Assembly (NCBI GenBank): GCA_963681505.1
Contig: OY811989.1
Coordinates: 5,094,335-5,158,334, forward strand
Reading direction: 5' to 3'
Source of the DNA: Eunapius fragilis
Lineage: Eukaryota > Porifera > Demospongiae > Spongillida > Spongillidae
DNA length: 64,000 bases
In this document: piece by piece, positions 30,301-41,600 of the stretch
Position numbering within the stretch: position 1 is the stretch's first letter
Layout: the number at the start of each line of letters is the position of its first letter
The notes under the pieces: generated by a model
What the model saw: the letters and a program-made list of their open reading frames with translations, nothing else
Databases searched by the model: none
Told to the model about the DNA's origin: nothing
Translations under genes and position numbers: made by a program

Positions 30301-33300
30301 GTGGTAGTGGTAGTGGGATTGGTAGTGGTAGTGGTAGAGGTAGTGGGATTGGTAGTGGGATTGGTAGTGGTAGTGGTAGTGGTAGTGGGATTGGTAGTGG
30401 GATTGGTAGTGGGATTGGTAATGGGATTGGTAGTGGTAGTGGTAGTGGTAGTGGGATTGGTAGTGGGATTGGTAGTGGGATTGGTAGTGGGATTGGTAGT
30501 GGAAATAGAAGTGTTAGTGGGATTGGTAGGGGAATTGGTAGTGGTAGTGGTAGTGGGATTGGTAGTGGTAGTGGTAGTGGGATTGGTAGTGGGATTGGTA
30601 GTGGTAGTGGTAGTGGGATTGGTAGTAGTAGTGGGATTGGTAGTGGGATTGGTAGTGGGATTGGTAGTGGTAGTGGTAGTGGGATTGGTAGTGGTAGTGG
30701 TAGAGGTAGTGGGATTGGTAGTGGGATTGGTAGTGGTAGTGGTAGTGGTAGTGGGATTGGTAGTGGCATTTGGTAGTGGGATTGGTAGTGGTAGTGGTAG
30801 TGGGATTGGTAGTGGTAGTGGTAGAGGTAGTGGGGTTGGTAGTGGGATAGGTAGTGGTAGTGGTAGAGGTAGTGGGATTGGTAGTGGGATTGGTAGTGGA
30901 AACTGTAGTGGTAGTGGGATTGGTAGTGGGATTGGTAGTGGGATTGGTAGTGGGATTGGTAGTGGTAGTGGTAGTGGGATTGGTAGTGGTAGTGGTAGAG
31001 GTAGTGGGATTGGTAGTGGGATAGGTAGTGGTAGTGGTAGTGGTAGTGGGATTGGTAGTGGGATTGGTAGTGGGATGGGTAGTGGGATTGGTAGTGGGAT
31101 GGGTAGTGGGATTGGTAGTGGTAATTGTAGTGGTAGTGGGATCGGTAGTGGGATTTGTAGTGGTAGTGGTAGTGGGATTGGTAGTGGTAGTGGTAGTGGT
31201 AGTGGGATTGGTAGTGGTAGTGGTAGTGGTAGTGGGATTGTTAGTGGGATTGGTAGTGGGATTGGTAGTGGGATTGGTAGTGGAAATTGTAGTGGTAGTG
31301 GGATTGGCAGGGGAATAGGTAGTGGTAGTGGGATTGGTAGTGGTAGTGGTAGTGGGATTGGTAGTGGGATTGGTAGTGGTAGTGGTAATGGGATTGGTAG
31401 TGGGATTGGTAGTGGTAATTATAGTGGTAGTGCTTCACTATGGCGGGATCAATCTGCAACAATTCGGCGCAATTCGGCGCGCTGAGACAGATTGCTGCAC
31501 TTTCGCAGGATCAATCTGCAATATGTTATTCGGCACAATTCGGCGCGCTGCGACGGATTCCTGCACTTTCGCCGGATCAATCTGTAACAATACGGGGTAA
31601 TTCGGCACGCCGAGACCGATTGCATAGTGGTAGTGGGATTGGTTGTGGTAGTGGTAGTGGGATTGGTAGTGGCATTGGTAGTGGGATTGGTAGTGGTAGT
31701 GGTAGTGGTAGTGGGATTGGTAGTGGGATTGGTAGTGGTAGTGGGATTGGTAGTGGGATTGGTAGTGGGATTGGTAGTGGGATTGGTAGTGGTAGTGGTA
31801 GTGGTAGTGGGATTGGTAGTGGGATTGGTAGAGGGATTGGTAGTGGGATTGGTAGTGGTAGTGGTAGTGGGATTGGTAATGGGATTGGTAGTGGTAGTGG
31901 TAGTGGGATTGGTAGTGGGATTGGTAGTGGGATTGGTAGTGGGATTGGTAGTGGTAGTGGGATTGGTAGTGGGATTGGTAGTGGGATTGGTAGTGGGATT
32001 GGTAGAGGTAGTGGTAGTGGGATTGGTAGTGGTAGTGGTAGAGGTAGTGGGATTGGTAGTGGGATTGGTAGTGGTAGAGGTAGTGGTAGTGGGATTGGTA
32101 GTGGGATTGGTAGTGGGATTGGTAGTGGGATTGGTAGTGGCAGTGGTAGTGGGATTGGTAGTGGTAGTGGTAGAGGTAGTGGGATTGGTAGTGGGATAGG
32201 TAGTGGTAGTGGTAGTGGTAGTGGGATTGGTAGTGGGATTGGTAGTGGGATGGGTAGTGGGATTGGTAGTGGTAATTGAAGTGGTAGTGGGATCGGTAGT
32301 GGGATTTGTAGTGGTAGTGGTAGTGGGATTGGTAGTGGTAGTGGTAGTGGGATTGGTAGTGGTAGTGGTAGTGGTAGTGGGATTGTTAGTGGGATTGGTA
32401 GTGGGATTGGTAGTGGGATTGGCAGTGGGATTGGTAGTGGTAGTGGTAATGGGATTGGTAGTGGGATTGGTAGTGGTAATTATAGTGGTAGTGGGATTAG
32501 TAGTGGGATTGGTAGTGGTAGTGGTAGTGGTATTGGAAGTGGTAGTGGTAGTGGAATTGGCCACGGTATTGGTAGTGGGATTGGTAGTGGGATTAGTTGT
32601 GGTAGTGGTATTGGTAGTGGGATTGGTAGTGGGATTGGTAGTGGTAATTGAAGTGGGATTGCGGGATCAATCTGTAACAATTCAGCGCAATTCGGCGCGC
32701 TGCGACGGATTGGCGCACTTTTGCGGGATCAATCTGTAACAATTTGGCGCAATTCGGCGCGTTGCGACGGATTGCAGCACTTTCGCGGAACCAATCGGTA
32801 ACAATTCGGCGAGCTACTACGGATTGCTGCACTATCGCCGGATCAATCTGCAACAATTCGCGGCAATTCGGCGCGCTGAGACAGATTGCTTCACTATGGC
32901 GGGATCAATCTGCAACAATTCGGCGCAATTCGGTGCGCTGAGACGGATTGCTGCACTTTCGCAGGATCAATCTGCAATATGTTATTCGGCACAATTCGGC
33001 GCGCTGCGACCGATTGCTGCACTTTCTTTGGTTCAATCTGCAAAATTTCAGCACAATTCGGCGCACTGCGACGGATTCCTGCACTTTCGCAGGATCAATC
33101 TGTAACAATTCGGGGTAATTCGGCACGCCGAGACCGACTGCTTAGTGGTAGTGGGATTAGTAGTGGTAGTGGTAGTGGGATTGGTAGTGGTAGTGGTAGT
33201 GGGATTGGTAGTGGTTGTGGTAGTGGTAGTGGGATTGGTAGTGGGATTGGTAGTGGGATTGGTATTGGGATTGGTAGTGGAAATTGAAGTGTTAGTGGGA

Positions 33301-34086
33301 TTGGTAGGGGAATTGGTAGTGGTAGTGGTAGTGGGATTGGTAGTGGTAGTGGTAGTGGGATTGGTAGTGGGATTGGTAGTGGTAGTGGTAGTGGTAGTGG
33401 GATTGGTAGTGGGATTGGTAGTGGAATCGGTAGTGGTAGTGGGATTGGTAGTAGGATTGGTAGTGGGATTGGTTGTGGGATTGGTAGTGGTAGTGGTAGT
33501 GGGATTGGAAGTGGGATTGGTAGTGGGATTGGTAGTGGTAGTGGGATTGGTAGTGGGATTGGTAGTGGGATTGGTAGTGGGATTGGTAGGGGTAGTGGTA
33601 GTTGGATTGGTAGTGGTTGTGGTAGAGGTAGTGGGATTGGTAGTGGGATTGGTAGTGGTAGTGGTAGTGGTAGAGGGATTGGTAGTGGGATTGGTAGTGG
33701 GATTGGTAGTGGGATTGTTAGTGGTAGTGGTAGTGGGATTGGTAGTGGTAGTGGTAGAGGTAGTGGGATTGGTAGTGGGATAGGTTGTGGTAGTGGTAGT
33801 GGTAGTGGGATTTTGTAGTGGGATTGGTAGTGGGATTGGTAGTGGGATTGGTAGTGGTAATTATAGTGGCAGTGGGATCGGTAGTGGGATTTGTAGTGGT
33901 AGTGGTAGTGGGAATGGTAGTGGTAGTGGTAGTGGGATTGGTAGTGGTAGTGGTAGTGGTAATGGGATTGTTAGTGGGATTGGTAGTGGGATTGGTAGTG
34001 GGATTGGTAGTGGAAATTGTAGTGGTAGTGGGATTGGTAGGGGAATTGGTAGTGGTAGTGGTAGTGGGATTGGTAGTGGTAGTGGT
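27316..34086 (+). repeat. Satellite B (GGTAGTGGGATT) with embedded satellite C clusters, first segment
   Basis: A 6/12-bp unit, GGTAGT plus GGGATT, runs for kilobases with almost no C on the + strand. It is broken at regular intervals by clusters of the 62-bp satellite C at about 28120-28375, 29415-29905, 31430-31625 and 32655-33145. Junctions repeat: C clusters are entered through GGGATTGCGGGATCAATC and left through CCGAGACCGATTGCTTAGTGG. Array segments between C clusters are near copies of each other, so this is a higher-order repeat. Orientation is constant. Confidence 0.95.
29415..29905 (+). repeat. Representative satellite C cluster (62-bp unit)
   Basis: The unit reads GGATCAATCTG, then (C/T)AACAATTC, then CAATTCGGCGCGCTGCGAC, then GGATTGCTGCACTTTCGC. 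About eight units lie here. Single units differ by 5-20 percent, yet the order of variants is the same in other clusters (for example CTACTACGGATTGCTGCAC follows GCGGAACCAATCGG). Clusters are therefore copied as blocks. Confidence 0.92.
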
Positions 34087-34623
34087 CACAGCGAAACCGT
34101 TACATGGACACGGTAACGTCTCATCACGTGACCTTACCCGTCTCTTTGATGTAGGCGGATACCGTTGAAATCAATTTCAACGGGCCGTCTGTGGACTGAG
34201 AGTGGACGGTAACGTCTCTTCCCCCGTCACTCTGTCACGTCATTTATACGTTTAAATCCGTCACTTCGGTAAATCGACGGTTAAAGAGGTTCGCTTTTTA
34301 TCGTGTCGTACCGTCGGTACGTTTTAGGCACCGCGCCGCTTCTGCCCATGCAGCACCACACCATCACATGCACCTTTCTCAGATTCTGATACAGTTTTGA
34401 CAAAGTCATTGTACAAATACATAGGCATGTACGAAAGGGAAACGCATGTATTTTGCTTGGTCCTGGCCTTGTACGCATTGATGTACAAAACAACTGTACT
34501 GGTTGGATTCTGTCCTGTTGAAAGATATGATTATAGGATGAGAACCACACGATCGCGAAGTACTTGTTTAATCACAATTGTGGTTAGGTTATTGATGACA
34601 CGGGCGTGAACCTGCAGTATGAC

Positions 34624-34960
34624 AGACGCATAACTCTCTCGTCATCAAACCTTCATCTGTTACAAAAAGTCGCAGGTGAGAATAAGAGATTCTTTTGCAC
34701 ATACCTCAATGCGCTCCAAAGACAAACAAAGTAACTTCGACTGTAAAGCGAGGAAACAAAAATCGTAAGCCCAACAATAAAATAATACAACAACTTACAG
34801 ATTGGAAAGAGTATACCGTAATGCATGCGAAAGGCACAACTCTCTTGCCAGCAAACGTTCATCTGATACAAAAAAAAGAGATCCTTGTGACACATTGACA
34901 TACCTCATAGCGCTCCAGAGTACGTTCGTGGAAAGGGTAAGCAAGAGGAAAAACAAGTAT
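34624..34960. repeat. Diverged direct repeat, period about 205 bp
   Basis: ACTCTCTCGTCATCAAACC...CATCTGTTACAAAAA near 34633 recurs as ACTCTCTTGCCAGCAAACG...CATCTGATACAAAAA near 34838. Both are followed by CATACCTCA and GCGCTCCA. This is an old internal duplication of the TIR element. Confidence 0.7.
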
Positions 34961-35121
34961 CAGATATCAACTTACATAACGAAAAGCACGTACTTCCGCG
35001 TTACAACCTATTCCTGTAGACTGAAAGAAGGGGGTTCGTCACAACAAAAATGGCGCCTACCGACACATTTACCTGATGAGGCCACGCCCGTGAAGGTCAC
35101 ACCTCCCAGGAGACCAGTATG

Positions 35122-35282
35122 CACAGGAAAAAAAATCGTGTTCCGGACCTTGGGTTTTAACCTATCGACCTTGGGATCTGTTCCATCAAACGTATTCAAA
35201 GTCTTTGAATACGTTTGATGGAACAGATCCCATGGTCGATAGGTTAAAACCCAAGGTCCCGAACACGATTTCTTTTCCTGTG
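35122..35282. mobile_element. 161-bp near-perfect hairpin (MITE-like) nested in the TIR element
   Basis: CACAGGAAA at the left and TTTCCTGTG at the right frame two arms of about 80 bp that pair almost perfectly, meeting at ATTCAAAGTCTTTGAAT with virtually no loop. ATG stands on both sides and could be a 3-bp duplication. It has no coding capacity. Confidence 0.8.
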
Positions 35283-35602
35283 ATGCGTGCTCCATCTGCT
35301 GATTTTGAAGCATTCAGGACATGTACATGTAGATCTACACACGTATTCCCCACAGTGGTGACAGTAGCGTCGCTTGCCGCTCATTTTTACTTATACCATG
35401 CAGTCAGAATAATAATAATAATCATGTGACTATGACGTCAATAACTATGTGGACGGTACCGTGCCGAAGCGTTCGTCGATTACCATTGCACACACACGGG
35501 CACCGTCACTAAACGTTGCCGTGACATTTTCGTAGAAGCCCGTCATGTTCGAAAGAGACGGAGTACCGTTGCAACCCGTCTCCGGATAGCGGTTTTGCTG
35601 TG

Positions 35603-38600
35603 GGTAGTGGGATTGGTAGTGGGATTGCATGTAGTGGTAGTGGTAGTGGGATTGGTAGTGGGATTGGTAGTGGTAATTATAGTGGTAGTGGGATTAGTAG
35701 TGGGATTGGTAGTGGTAGTGGTAGTGGTATTGGAAGTGGTAGTGGTAGTGGGATTGGTAGGGGAATTGGTAGTGGTAGTGGTAGTGGAAGTGGGATTGGT
35801 AGTGGTAGTGGTAGTGGGATTGGTAGTGGGATTGGTAGTGGTAGTGGTAATGGGATTGGTAGTGGGATTGGTAGTGGTAATTATAGTGGTAGTGGGATTA
35901 GTAGTGGGATTGGTAGTGGTAGTGGTAGTGGTATTGGAAGTGGTAGTGGTAGTGGAATTGGCCACGGTATTGGTAGTGGGATTGGTAGTGGGATTGGTTG
36001 TGGTAGTGGTATTGGTAGTGGGATTGGTAGTGGGATTGGTAGTGGTATTTGAAGTGGGATTGCGGGATCAATCTGTAACAATTCAGCGCAATTCGACGCG
36101 CTGCGACGGATTGGTGCACTTTTGCGGGATCAATCTGTAACAATTTGGTGCAATTCGGCGCGCTGCGACGGATTGCAGCACTTTCGCGGAAGCAATCGGT
36201 AACAATTCGGCGAGCTACTACGGATTGCTGCACTATCGCCGGATCAATCTGCAACAATTCGCGGCAATTCGGCGCGCTGAGACAGATTGCTTCACTATGG
36301 CGGGATCAATCTGCAACAATTCGGCGCAATTCGGCGCGCTGAGACGGATTGCTGCACTTTCTTTGGTTCAATCTGCAAAAATTCAGCACAATTCGGCGCG
36401 CTGCGACGGATTCCAGCACTTTCGCAGGATCAATCTGTAACAATTCGGGGTAATTCGGCACGCCGAGACCGATTGCTTAGTGGTAGTGGGATTGGTAGTG
36501 GTAGTGGTAGTGGGATTGGTAGTGGGATTGGTAGTGGTAGTGGTAGTGGTAGTGGGATTGGTAGTGGGATTGGTAGTGGGAATGGTAGTGGTAGTGGGAT
36601 TGGTAGTGGGATTGGTAGTGGGATTGGTAGTGGGATTGGTAGTGGATGTGGTAGTGGTAGTGGGATTGGTAGTGGGATTGGTAGTGGGATTGGTAGTGGG
36701 ATTGGTCGTGGAAATTGAAGTGTTAGTGGGATTGGTAGGGGAATTGGTAGTGGTAGTTGTAGTGGGATTAGTAGTGGTAGTGGTAGTGGGATTGGTAGTG
36801 GGATTGGTAGTGGTAGTGATAGTGGGATTGGTAGTGGGATTGGTAGTGGGATTGGTAGTGGTAGTGGGATTGGTAGTGGGATTGGTAGTGGTAGGGGTAG
36901 TGGGATTGGTAGTGGTAGTGGTAGAGGTAGTGGGATTGGTAGTGGGATTGGTAGTGGTAGTGGTAGTGGTAGTGGGATTGGTAGTGGGATTGGTAGTGGG
37001 ATTGGTAGTGGGATTGGTAGTGGTAGTGGTTGTGGGATTGGTAGTGGTAGTGGTAGAGGTAGTGGGATTGGTAGTGGGATAGGTAGTGGTAGTGGTAGTG
37101 GTAGTGGGATTGGTAGTGGGATTGGTAGTGGGATTGGTAGTGGGATTGGTAGTGGGATTGGTAGTGGTAGTGGTAGTGGGATTGGTAGTGGTAGTGGTAG
37201 TGGGATTGGTAGTGGTAGTGGTAGTGGGATTGGTAATTGTAGTGGTAGTGGGATCGGTAGTGGGATTTGAAGTGGTAGTGGTAGTGGGATTGGTAGTGGT
37301 AGTGGTAGTGGGATTGGTAGTGGTAGTGGTAGTGGTAGTGGGATTGTTAGTGGGATTGGTAGTGGGATTGGTAGTGGGATTGGTAGTGGAAACTGTAGTG
37401 GTAGTGGGATTGGTAGGGGAATTTGTAGTGGTAGTGGTAGTGGGATTGGTAGTGGTAGTGGTAGTGGGATTGGTAGTGGGATTGGTAGTGGTAGTGGTAA
37501 TGGGATTGGTAGTGGGATTGGTAGTGGTAATTATAGTGGTAGTGGGATTAGTAGAGGGATTGGTATTGGTAGTGGTAGTGGTATTGGAAGTGGAAGTGGT
37601 AGTGGAATTGGCCGCGGTATTGGTAGTGGGATTGGTAGTGGGATGGGTTGTGGTAGTGGTATTAGTAGTGGGATTGGTAGTGGGATTGGTAGTGGTAATT
37701 GAAGTCGGATTGCGGGATCAATCTGTAACAATTCAGCGCAATTCGGCGCGCTGCGTCCGATTGCAGCACTTTCGCGGAACCAATCGGTAACAATTTGGCG
37801 AGCTACTACGGATTGCTGCACTATCGCCGGATCAATCTGCAACAATTCGCGGCAATTCGGCGCGCTGAGACAGATTGCTTCACTATGGCGGGATCAATCT
37901 GCAACAATTTGGGGCAATTCGGCGCGCTGAGACGGATTGCTGCACTTTCGCAGGATCAATCTGCAATATGTTATTCGGCACAATTCGGAGCGCTTCGACC
38001 GATTGCTGCACTTTCTTTGGTTCAATCTGCAAAAATTCAGCACAATTCGGCGCGCTGCGACGGATTCCTGCACTTTCGCAGTATCAATCTGTAACAATTC
38101 GGGGTAATTCGGCACGCCGAGACCGATTGCTTAGTGGTAGTGGGTTTGGTAGTGGTAGTGGTAGTGGGATTGGTAGTGGGATTGGTAGTGGTAGTGGTAG
38201 TGGTAGTGGGATTGGTAGTGGGATTGGTAGTGGGATTGGTAGTGGTAGTGGGATTGGTAGTGGGATTGGTAGTGGGATTGGTAGTGGGATTGGTAGTGGT
38301 AGTGGTAGTGGTAGTGGGATTGGTAGTGGGAGTTGTAGTGGGATTGGTAGTGGGATTGGTAGTGGTAGTGGTAGTGGGATTGGTAGTGGGATTAGTAGTG
38401 GGATTGGTAGTGGTAGTGGGATTAGTAGTGGGATTGGTAGTGGGATTGGTAGTGGGATTGGTAGTGGGATTGCTAGTGGAAATTGAAGTGTTAGTGGGAT
38501 TGGTAGGGGAATTGGTAGTGGTAGTGGTAGTGGGATTGGTAGTGGTAGTGGTAGTGGGATTGGTAGTGGGATTGGTAGTGGTAGTGGAAGTGGGATTGGT

Positions 38601-41600
38601 AGTGGGATTGGTAGTGGGATTGGTAGTGGTAGTGGGATTAGTAGTGGGATTGGTAGTGGGATTGGTAGTGGAATTGGTAGTGGTAGTGGTAGTGGGAGAA
38701 GTAGTGGTAGTGGTAGAGGTAGTGGGATTGGTAGTGGGATTGGTAGTGGTAGTGGTAGTGGAAGTGGGATTGGTAGTGGGATTGGTAGTGGGATTGGTAG
38801 TGGCAGTGGTAGTGGGATTGGTAGTGGTAGTGGTAGAGGTAGTGGGATTGGTAGTGGGATTGGTAGTGGGATTGGTAGTGGGATTGGAAGTGGTAATTGT
38901 CGTAGTAGTGGGATCGGTAGTGGGATTTGTAGTGGTAGTGGTAGTGGGATTGGTAGTGGTAGTGGTAGTGGGATTGGTAGTGGTAGTGGTAGTGGTAGTG
39001 GGATTGTTAGTGGGATTGGTAGTGGGATTGGTAGTGGGATTGGTAGTGGAAATTGTAGTGGTAGTGGGATTGGTAGGGGAATTGGTAGTGGTAGTGGTAG
39101 TGGGATTGGTAGTGGTAGTGGTAGTGGGATTGGTAGTGGGATTTGTAGTGGTAGTGGTAATGGGATTGGTAGTGGGATTGGTAGTGGTAATTATAGTGGT
39201 AGTGGGATTAGTAGTGGGATTGGTAGTGGTAGTGGTAGTGGTAATGGAAGTGGTAGTGGTAGTGGAATTGGCCGCGGTATTGGTAGTGGGATTGGTTGTG
39301 GGATTAGTTGTGGTAGTGGTATTGGTAGTGGGATTGGTAGTGGTAATTGAAGTGGGATTGCGGGATCAATCTGTAACAATTCAGCGCAATTCGGCGCGCT
39401 GCGACGGATTGGTTCACTTTTGCGGGATCAATCTGTAACAATTTGGCGCAATTCGGCGCGCTGCGACGGATTGCAGCACTTTCGCGGAACCAATCGGTAA
39501 CAATTTAGCGAGCTACTACGGATTGCTGCACTATCGCCGGATCAATCTGCAACAATTTGGGGCAATTCGGCGCGCTGAGACGGATTGCTGCACTTTCGCA
39601 GGATCAATCTGCAATATGTTATTCGGCACAATTCGGCGCGCTGCTACCGATTGCTGAACTTTCTTTGGTTCAATCTGCAAAAATTCAGCACAATTCGGCG
39701 CGCTGCGACGGATTCCTGCACTTTCGCAGGATCAATCTGTAACAATTCGGGGTAATTCGGCACGCCGAGACCGATTGCTGAGTGGTAGTGGGATTGGTAG
39801 TGGTTCTGGTAGTGGGATTGGTGGTGGGATTGGTAGTGGTAGTGATAGTGGTAGTGGGATTGGTAGTGGGATTGGTAGTGGGATTGGTAGTGGTAGTGGG
39901 ATTGGTAGTGGCAGAGGTAGTGGGATTGGTATTGAGATTGGTAGTGGTAGTGGTAGTGGGATTGGTAGTGGGATTGGTATTGGGATTGGTAGTGGTAATT
40001 GTAGTGGTAGTGGGATTGCTAGGGGGATTGGTAGTGGTAGTGGTAGTGGGATTGGTAGTGGTAGTGGTAGTGTTAGTGGGATTGGTAGTGGGATTGGCAT
40101 TGGGATTGGTAGTGGTAATTGTAGTGGTAGTGGGATTGCTAGGAGGATTGGTAGTGGTAGTGGCAGTGGGATTGGTAGTGGTAGAGGTGGTGGTAGTGGT
40201 AGTGGGATTGGTAGTGGGATTGGTAGTGGTAATAGAAGTGGGATTGCGGGATCAATCTGTAACAATTCAGCTCATTTCCTCGCGCTGCGATGGATTGGTG
40301 CACTTTTGCGGGATCTATCCGTAACAATTTGGCGCAATTCGGGATCAATCTGTAACAATTCGGGGTAAGTCGGCACGCCGAGAACGATTGCTTAGTGGTA
40401 GTGGGATTGGTAGTGGTACTGGTAGTGGGATTGGTAGTGGGATTGGTAGTGGTAGTGGTAGTGGTAGTGGGATTGGTAGTGGTACTGGTAGTGGGTTTGG
40501 TAGTGGTAGTGGGATTGGTAGTGGGATTTGTAGTGGGATTGGTAGTGGGATTGGTAGTGGTAGTGGTAGTGGTAGTGGGATAGGTAGTGGGATTGGTAGT
40601 GGGATTGGTAGTGGGATTGGTAGTGGAAATAGAAGTGTTAGTGGGATTGGTAGGGGAATTGGTAGTGGTAGTGGTAGTGGGATTGGTAGTGGTAGTGGTA
40701 GTGGGATTGGTAGTGGGATTGGTAGTGGTAGTGGTAGTGGGATTGGTAGTGGGAATGGTAGTGGGATTGGTATTGGTAGTGGGATTGGTAGTGGGATTGG
40801 TAGTGGGATTGGTAGTGGTTGTGGTAGAGGTAGTGGGATTGTTAGTGGGATTGGTAGTGGTAGTGGTAGTGGGATTGGTAGTGGCATTGGTAGTGGGATT
40901 GGTAGTGGGATTGGTAGTGGTAGTGGTAGTGGGATTGGTAGTGGTAGTGGTAGAGGTAGTGGGATTGGTAGTGGGATAGGTAGTGGTAGTGGTAGTGGTA
41001 GTGGGATTGGTAGTGGGATTGGTAGTGGGATTGTTAGTGGGATTGGTAGTGGTAATTGTAGTGGTAGTGGGATCGGTAGTGGGATTTGTAGTGGTAGTGG
41101 TTGTAGGATTGGTAGTGGTAGTGGTAGTGGGATTGGTAGTGGTAGTGGTAGTGGTAGTGGGATTGTTAGAGGGCTTGGAAGTGGGATTGGTAGTGGGATT
41201 GGTAGTGGAAATTGTAGTGGTAGTGGGATTGGTAGGGGAATTGGTAGTGATAGTGGTAGTGGGATTGGTAGTGGTAGTGGTAGTGGGATTGGTAGTGGGA
41301 TTGGTAGTGGTAGTGGTAATGGGATAGGTAGTGGGATTGGTAGTGGTAATTATAGTGGTAGTGGGATTAGTAGTGGGATTGGTAGTGGTAGTGATAGTGG
41401 TAATGGAAGTGGTATAGTGGTAGTGGAATTGGCCGCGGTATTGGTAGTGGGATTGGTAGTGGGATTGGTTGTGGTAGTGCTATTGGTAGTGGGATTGGTA
41501 GTGGGATTGGTAGTGGTAATTGAAGTGGGATTGCGGGATCAATCTGTAACAATTCAGCGCAATTCGGCGCACTGCGACGGATTGGTGCACTTTTGCGGGA

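Larger units (their letters stand above)
34087..35602. mobile_element. 1.5-kb TIR element inserted in satellite B
   Basis: The ends are CACAGCGAAACCG and its near-perfect inverted copy (CGGTTTTGCTGTG at 35590-35602), one mismatch in 13. Subterminal motifs such as ACGGTAACGTCTC and ACCGTC recur near both ends. Satellite B resumes on both sides, so the insertion is clean. Flanks both read GGTAGTGG, which would fit an 8-bp duplication, but that is also the satellite unit, so the duplication is not proven. Inside are a diverged direct repeat about 205 bp apart (34630 and 34835) and a 161-bp hairpin element. No transposase is recognised, so it looks non-autonomous. Confidence 0.75.

Noticed and set aside
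34281-34550. Possible Tc1/mariner fragment (HVMVWCCMGRSG on the minus strand)
   Set aside because: One short motif resembling MVWG, with no catalytic DDE spacing and no further similarity, in a short ORF. Not enough to call.
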